Of a stretch of 19,147 nt of DNA, positions 16,963 to 19,147 are shown piece after piece. Each line of letters starts with the position of its first letter. Within the stretch, counting starts at the first letter, position 1. Origin of the DNA: JANLQB01 sp043735935 (GTDB taxonomy: Bacteria > Verrucomicrobiota > Verrucomicrobiia > Chthoniobacterales > Chthoniobacteraceae). The stretch covers positions 1 through 19,147 of the forward strand of contig JAYTDO010000457.1 of assembly GCA_043735935.1 (NCBI GenBank). Reading direction: 5' to 3'. The position numbers and the translations under genes are program-made. The notes under the pieces are model-generated. The model did no database searches. It saw nothing but the letters and a program-made list of their open reading frames with translations, and had not been told where the DNA came from.

Positions 16963-17058
16963 CTCCCGCTCCGCGAACATCGCAGTCGCCGGTCCCGGTG
17001 CGGAGAGCCGTTTCGCGACGCTCCACCGCGCGGTCGGGCGGTTAAATCACGCGTGGAC

Positions 17059-17122
17059 TTTTTCCCGAATGCCAGACGGAATCCGCAGGCTCGGTCGATC
17101 GCAAGGTTGCGATCGGGAAAAA
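17059..17122 (+). promoter_or_regulatory. Long inverted repeat upstream of the lamin-tail/CotH gene
   Basis: TTTTTCCCGA (17059-17068) and TCGGGAAAAA (17113-17122) are perfect 10-base complements separated by 44 bases. The right arm shares bases 17113-17115 with the palindrome at 17096-17115, so in RNA the two stems exclude each other. This arrangement is what an attenuator or antiterminator leader would show, if transcription comes from upstream. Confidence 0.35.
17096..17115 (+). promoter_or_regulatory. Perfect palindrome, operator-like
   Basis: CGATCGCAA (17096-17104) and TTGCGATCG (17107-17115) are perfect inverted copies with a GG spacer, a 20-base dyad ending 33 bases before the ATG at 17149. 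Size and symmetry fit a dimeric repressor site. The TTGCGA of the right arm may also serve as a -35 element (TACGTT at 17129-17134, spacer 16), which would put an operator directly on a promoter. Confidence 0.45.
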
Positions 17123-17148
17123 TGCCCATACGTTCCGCCACCCCGAAC

Positions 17149-19147
17149 ATGTTTACCCCTAAACTCTTCCGATTCGCCGCCTCCGGTTTGCTCGCCCTCG
17201 CCGCCCTCGCGATCCCGCTCAAGGCCAATCCGGTCATCTCCGAGTTTATGGCGGATAATGTCTCGACGATCGTCGATAACCACGGCGTTTATTCGGACTG
17301 GATCGAGATCCACAATCCCGCATCCTCCCCGCTCGTCCTCACCGGTTGGTATCTGACCGACGACGCGACGGTGCTGACGAAATGGGCGTTCCCAGCGGTC
17401 ACCCTCGGCCCCGGGGAATTCCTCATCGTGTGGGCCTCGGGACTGAACGAACGGACGGTCGGCCAGCCGCTGCATACGAACTTTTCCCTCAAAGCCACCG
17501 GGGAATATCTCGCGCTCATTCAGCCGAATGGGACGACGATCGAGCAGCAATATGCGCCGGCCTTTCCGGCACAGGCGAAGAACGAAAGTTACGGTTTGCA
17601 ATTCACGACCACGAACTACGCCGCGCAGGGCGCCACCGCGCGTTATCTCGTGCCGCCAAACGGATCGCTCGGCACCAGTTGGACGGCGACGGGCTTTAAC
17701 CACACCTCCTGGGCGCAAGGACCGACCGGGATCGGATTCGGCCTCCTCGTCCCGGGCATCACCGTGCGCTCCGTCAAAAAGAACGACACGGTTTACGGCA
17801 GCCTGACCTCCCTCTCGCAGACGCTCGACCTTCTCTCCCAGCCCGCGAACAGCCCGCAGATCCTCGTCGACGTCACGGTCGTCGCGAACACGGTCAATTA
17901 TCTGGGCGACGGCGGCGACGGCCATTACTCGGGCAATCTCCCCTTCCCGAGCGGCGGCCCGGACGTGCATTGCATCAAGGCCACCGGAACCATCGTCATC
18001 CCCACCGCCGGCGCGTGGACCTTTGGGCTGAACTCCGACGACGGCGGTCGCATCCGCATCGACGGCGCAGACGTGATGGTCGACGACACGAACCACGGCG
18101 CGATCGATCACCTGGGCACGGTCACACTCTCGGCGGGTAACCACACTTTTGAGGTCATCATGTGGGAAGGCTACGGCGGCGACGAAGTCGAGTTCTATGC
18201 CGCGCCCGGCACTCTCACCGCATGGGGGACGAACTTCCTGCTCGTCGGCGACACGGGCAACGGCGGTCTTCCGGCGTTCACCATCCCGAGCGGATCGAGC
18301 GGCGGCGTCATCGGCACGAATATCGAGACGCCGATGCGGAATGTGAACGCGAGCTGTTATACGCGGCTGCCGTTCACCGGCACAGGCCCCGGCGGATTCA
18401 CCACGCTTTCCCTGAAGATGCGCTACAACGACGGCTACGTGGCCTACCTCAACGGCACCAAAGTCGCCGAGCGCAACGCTCCCGCCTCGCCCGTCTACAA
18501 TTCCTCCGCCACCGGCACCCCTCGCACTGACGCCCAGTCGCTCGCGGTCGAGCCCGTGAATATCACTGCCAATCTCCCTCTGCTCGCCAACGGGAGTAAT
18601 GTACTCGCCATCCACGGCCTCAACACCAGTGCCAGCGATAGTACCTTCCTCGTCCTGCCGGAGCTGATCGCCGGATCGCTGAATGTCGGCGCGCAGTCCG
18701 TCTTTTACGACAGCTCCAAGACGACTCCCGGTGCGATCAACGGCGCCTATTCCCTCCTCGGGAAAGTCGCTGACACCCAGTTCAGCGTGAAACGCGGCTT
18801 TTATACCGCGCCGGTCCAGGTCTCGATCACCTCGCTCACCCCGGATGTCACCGTCCGCTATACCACCGATCGTTCCACGCCGACCGACACCAACGGCACC
18901 GTCTACAGCGGCCCGATCACCATCAGCAGCACCACCGTCCTGCGCGCCGCCGCTTTCAAGACCGGCTACCTGCCGACCAACGTCGATACGCAGACCTACA
19001 TTTTCACCGGCGACGTCATCACCCAATCGCCCACCGGCACGCCGCCCGCCGGTTGGCCCCTGGGACCGATCAATGGGCAGGTCCTCGACTACGGGATGGA
19101 CCCCGACATCGTCAACAGCACCGACCCCACCATCGGCGGCGCGACGG
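17149..19147 (+). CDS. Large secreted lamin-tail / PA14-like / chitobiase-C / CotH-type protein (N-terminal part)
   Basis: An ATG at 17149 opens a frame of 666 codons that runs off the window without a stop. A signal peptide ends near LKA (residue 26). Domains in order: a lamin tail domain (about 27-140; NPVISEFMADN, DWIEIHNP, GWYLTDD, FSLKATGEYLALI); a linker; a PA14-like beta domain (about 245-360; FGLNSDDGGRIRIDG, GNHTFEVIMWEGYGG); a galactose-binding-like region (about 400-530, MRYNDGYVAYLNGTKVA); a chitobiase/hexosaminidase C-terminal type domain (about 550-623; VRYTTDRSTPTDTNGTVYSG, RAAAFKTGY); and VLDYGMDPDIVNS (near 645), which in related Verrucomicrobiota proteins leads into a CotH kinase-like domain. 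Such proteins often exceed 1,000 residues. Function is unknown; a surface or matrix role is likely. No Shine-Dalgarno site. Confidence 0.88.
   Translation, partial: MFTPKLFRFAASGLLALAALAIPLKANPVISEFMADNVSTIVDNHGVYSDWIEIHNPASSPLVLTGWYLTDDATVLTKWAFPAVTLGPGEFLIVWASGLNERTVGQPLHTNFSLKATGEYLALIQPNGTTIEQQYAPAFPAQAKNESYGLQFTTTNYAAQGATARYLVPPNGSLGTSWTATGFNHTSWAQGPTGIGFGLLVPGITVRSVKKNDTVYGSLTSLSQTLDLLSQPANSPQILVDVTVVANTVNYLGDGGDGHYSGNLPFPSGGPDVHCIKATGTIVIPTAGAWTFGLNSDDGGRIRIDGADVMVDDTNHGAIDHLGTVTLSAGNHTFEVIMWEGYGGDEVEFYAAPGTLTAWGTNFLLVGDTGNGGLPAFTIPSGSSGGVIGTNIETPMRNVNASCYTRLPFTGTGPGGFTTLSLKMRYNDGYVAYLNGTKVAERNAPASPVYNSSATGTPRTDAQSLAVEPVNITANLPLLANGSNVLAIHGLNTSASDSTFLVLPELIAGSLNVGAQSVFYDSSKTTPGAINGAYSLLGKVADTQFSVKRGFYTAPVQVSITSLTPDVTVRYTTDRSTPTDTNGTVYSGPITISSTTVLRAAAFKTGYLPTNVDTQTYIFTGDVITQSPTGTPPAGWPLGPINGQVLDYGMDPDIVNSTDPTIGGAT

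Noticed and set aside
16969..17005. Inverted repeat CTCCGC/GCGGAG after the PEP-CTERM gene as a terminator
   Set aside because: Only six-base arms with a 25-base loop and no T-run; too weak in GC-rich DNA to call.
17047..19026. Antisense open frame of 659 codons opposite the lamin-tail/CotH gene
   Set aside because: The plus-strand frame has a signal peptide and recognisable domains. The antisense product is rich in Asp, Arg, Gly and Glu with no recognisable motif, as expected from the complement of a GC-rich gene.

Overview
The window is GC-rich, densely coding bacterial chromosome with 16 genes supported in full or in part. Its content suggests a member of the Verrucomicrobiota. It has a three-subunit succinate dehydrogenase whose single cytochrome b subunit looks diheme, a secreted DUF5077/DUF3472 protein, a formylglycine-type sulfatase, a glycine/asparagine-rich beta-strand-repeat protein with a PEP-CTERM sorting tail, and the start of a very large lamin-tail/PA14/chitobiase-C/CotH-type secreted protein. 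That combination is familiar from soil and aquatic Verrucomicrobiota. The placement is inference from gene content; no rRNA or other marker gene is present. Most operon-first genes have no visible Shine-Dalgarno sequence, while some internal operon genes (livM, sdhA) do.

Layout. Bases 1-467 hold the last codons of an upstream gene and a single-domain UspA protein. Bases 488-4307 on the minus strand hold a branched-chain amino acid ABC importer in the order livJ-livH-livM-livG, with overlapping or abutting junctions and a clear promoter before livJ, but no livF. Bases 4476-7520 on the plus strand hold a CoA-binding-fold protein, sdhC and sdhA. Bases 7543-8781 on the minus strand hold the DUF3472 protein, which sits between sdhA and sdhB. 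Bases 8928-11744 on the plus strand hold sdhB, a sulfatase and an unassigned six-helix membrane protein, closely packed. Bases 11793-15007 on the plus strand hold a 2-oxoacid dehydrogenase complex, E1-alpha, E1-beta and E2, probably the branched-chain type, without E3. Bases 15172-19147 on the plus strand hold the PEP-CTERM beta-repeat protein and the N-terminal 666 codons of the lamin-tail/CotH-type giant protein, which runs off the window.

How the genes fit together. The liv importer and the branched-chain-like 2-oxoacid dehydrogenase would form an uptake-and-oxidation route for leucine, isoleucine and valine carbon, whose products enter the TCA cycle near succinate, where the sdh genes act. 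The sulfatase, DUF3472, PEP-CTERM and CotH-type proteins are exported, consistent with a lifestyle of polysaccharide use and an elaborate cell surface.

No gap longer than 300 bases lacks a gene. The larger gaps are 4308-4475 (divergent promoters), 8782-8927 (divergent promoter region with a dyad), 15008-15171 (a hairpin, little else seen) and 16963-17148 (a perfect 9+9 bp palindrome plus a competing 10+10 bp inverted repeat). I see no tRNA, rRNA, CRISPR array, insertion sequence or phage gene. The window does not show an obvious new multi-gene system. The most unusual points are the split sdh operon, the two mutually exclusive inverted repeats before the giant surface protein, the anti-Shine-Dalgarno mimic and mini-ORF between livJ and livH, and the sulfatase/membrane-protein pair joined to sdhB.
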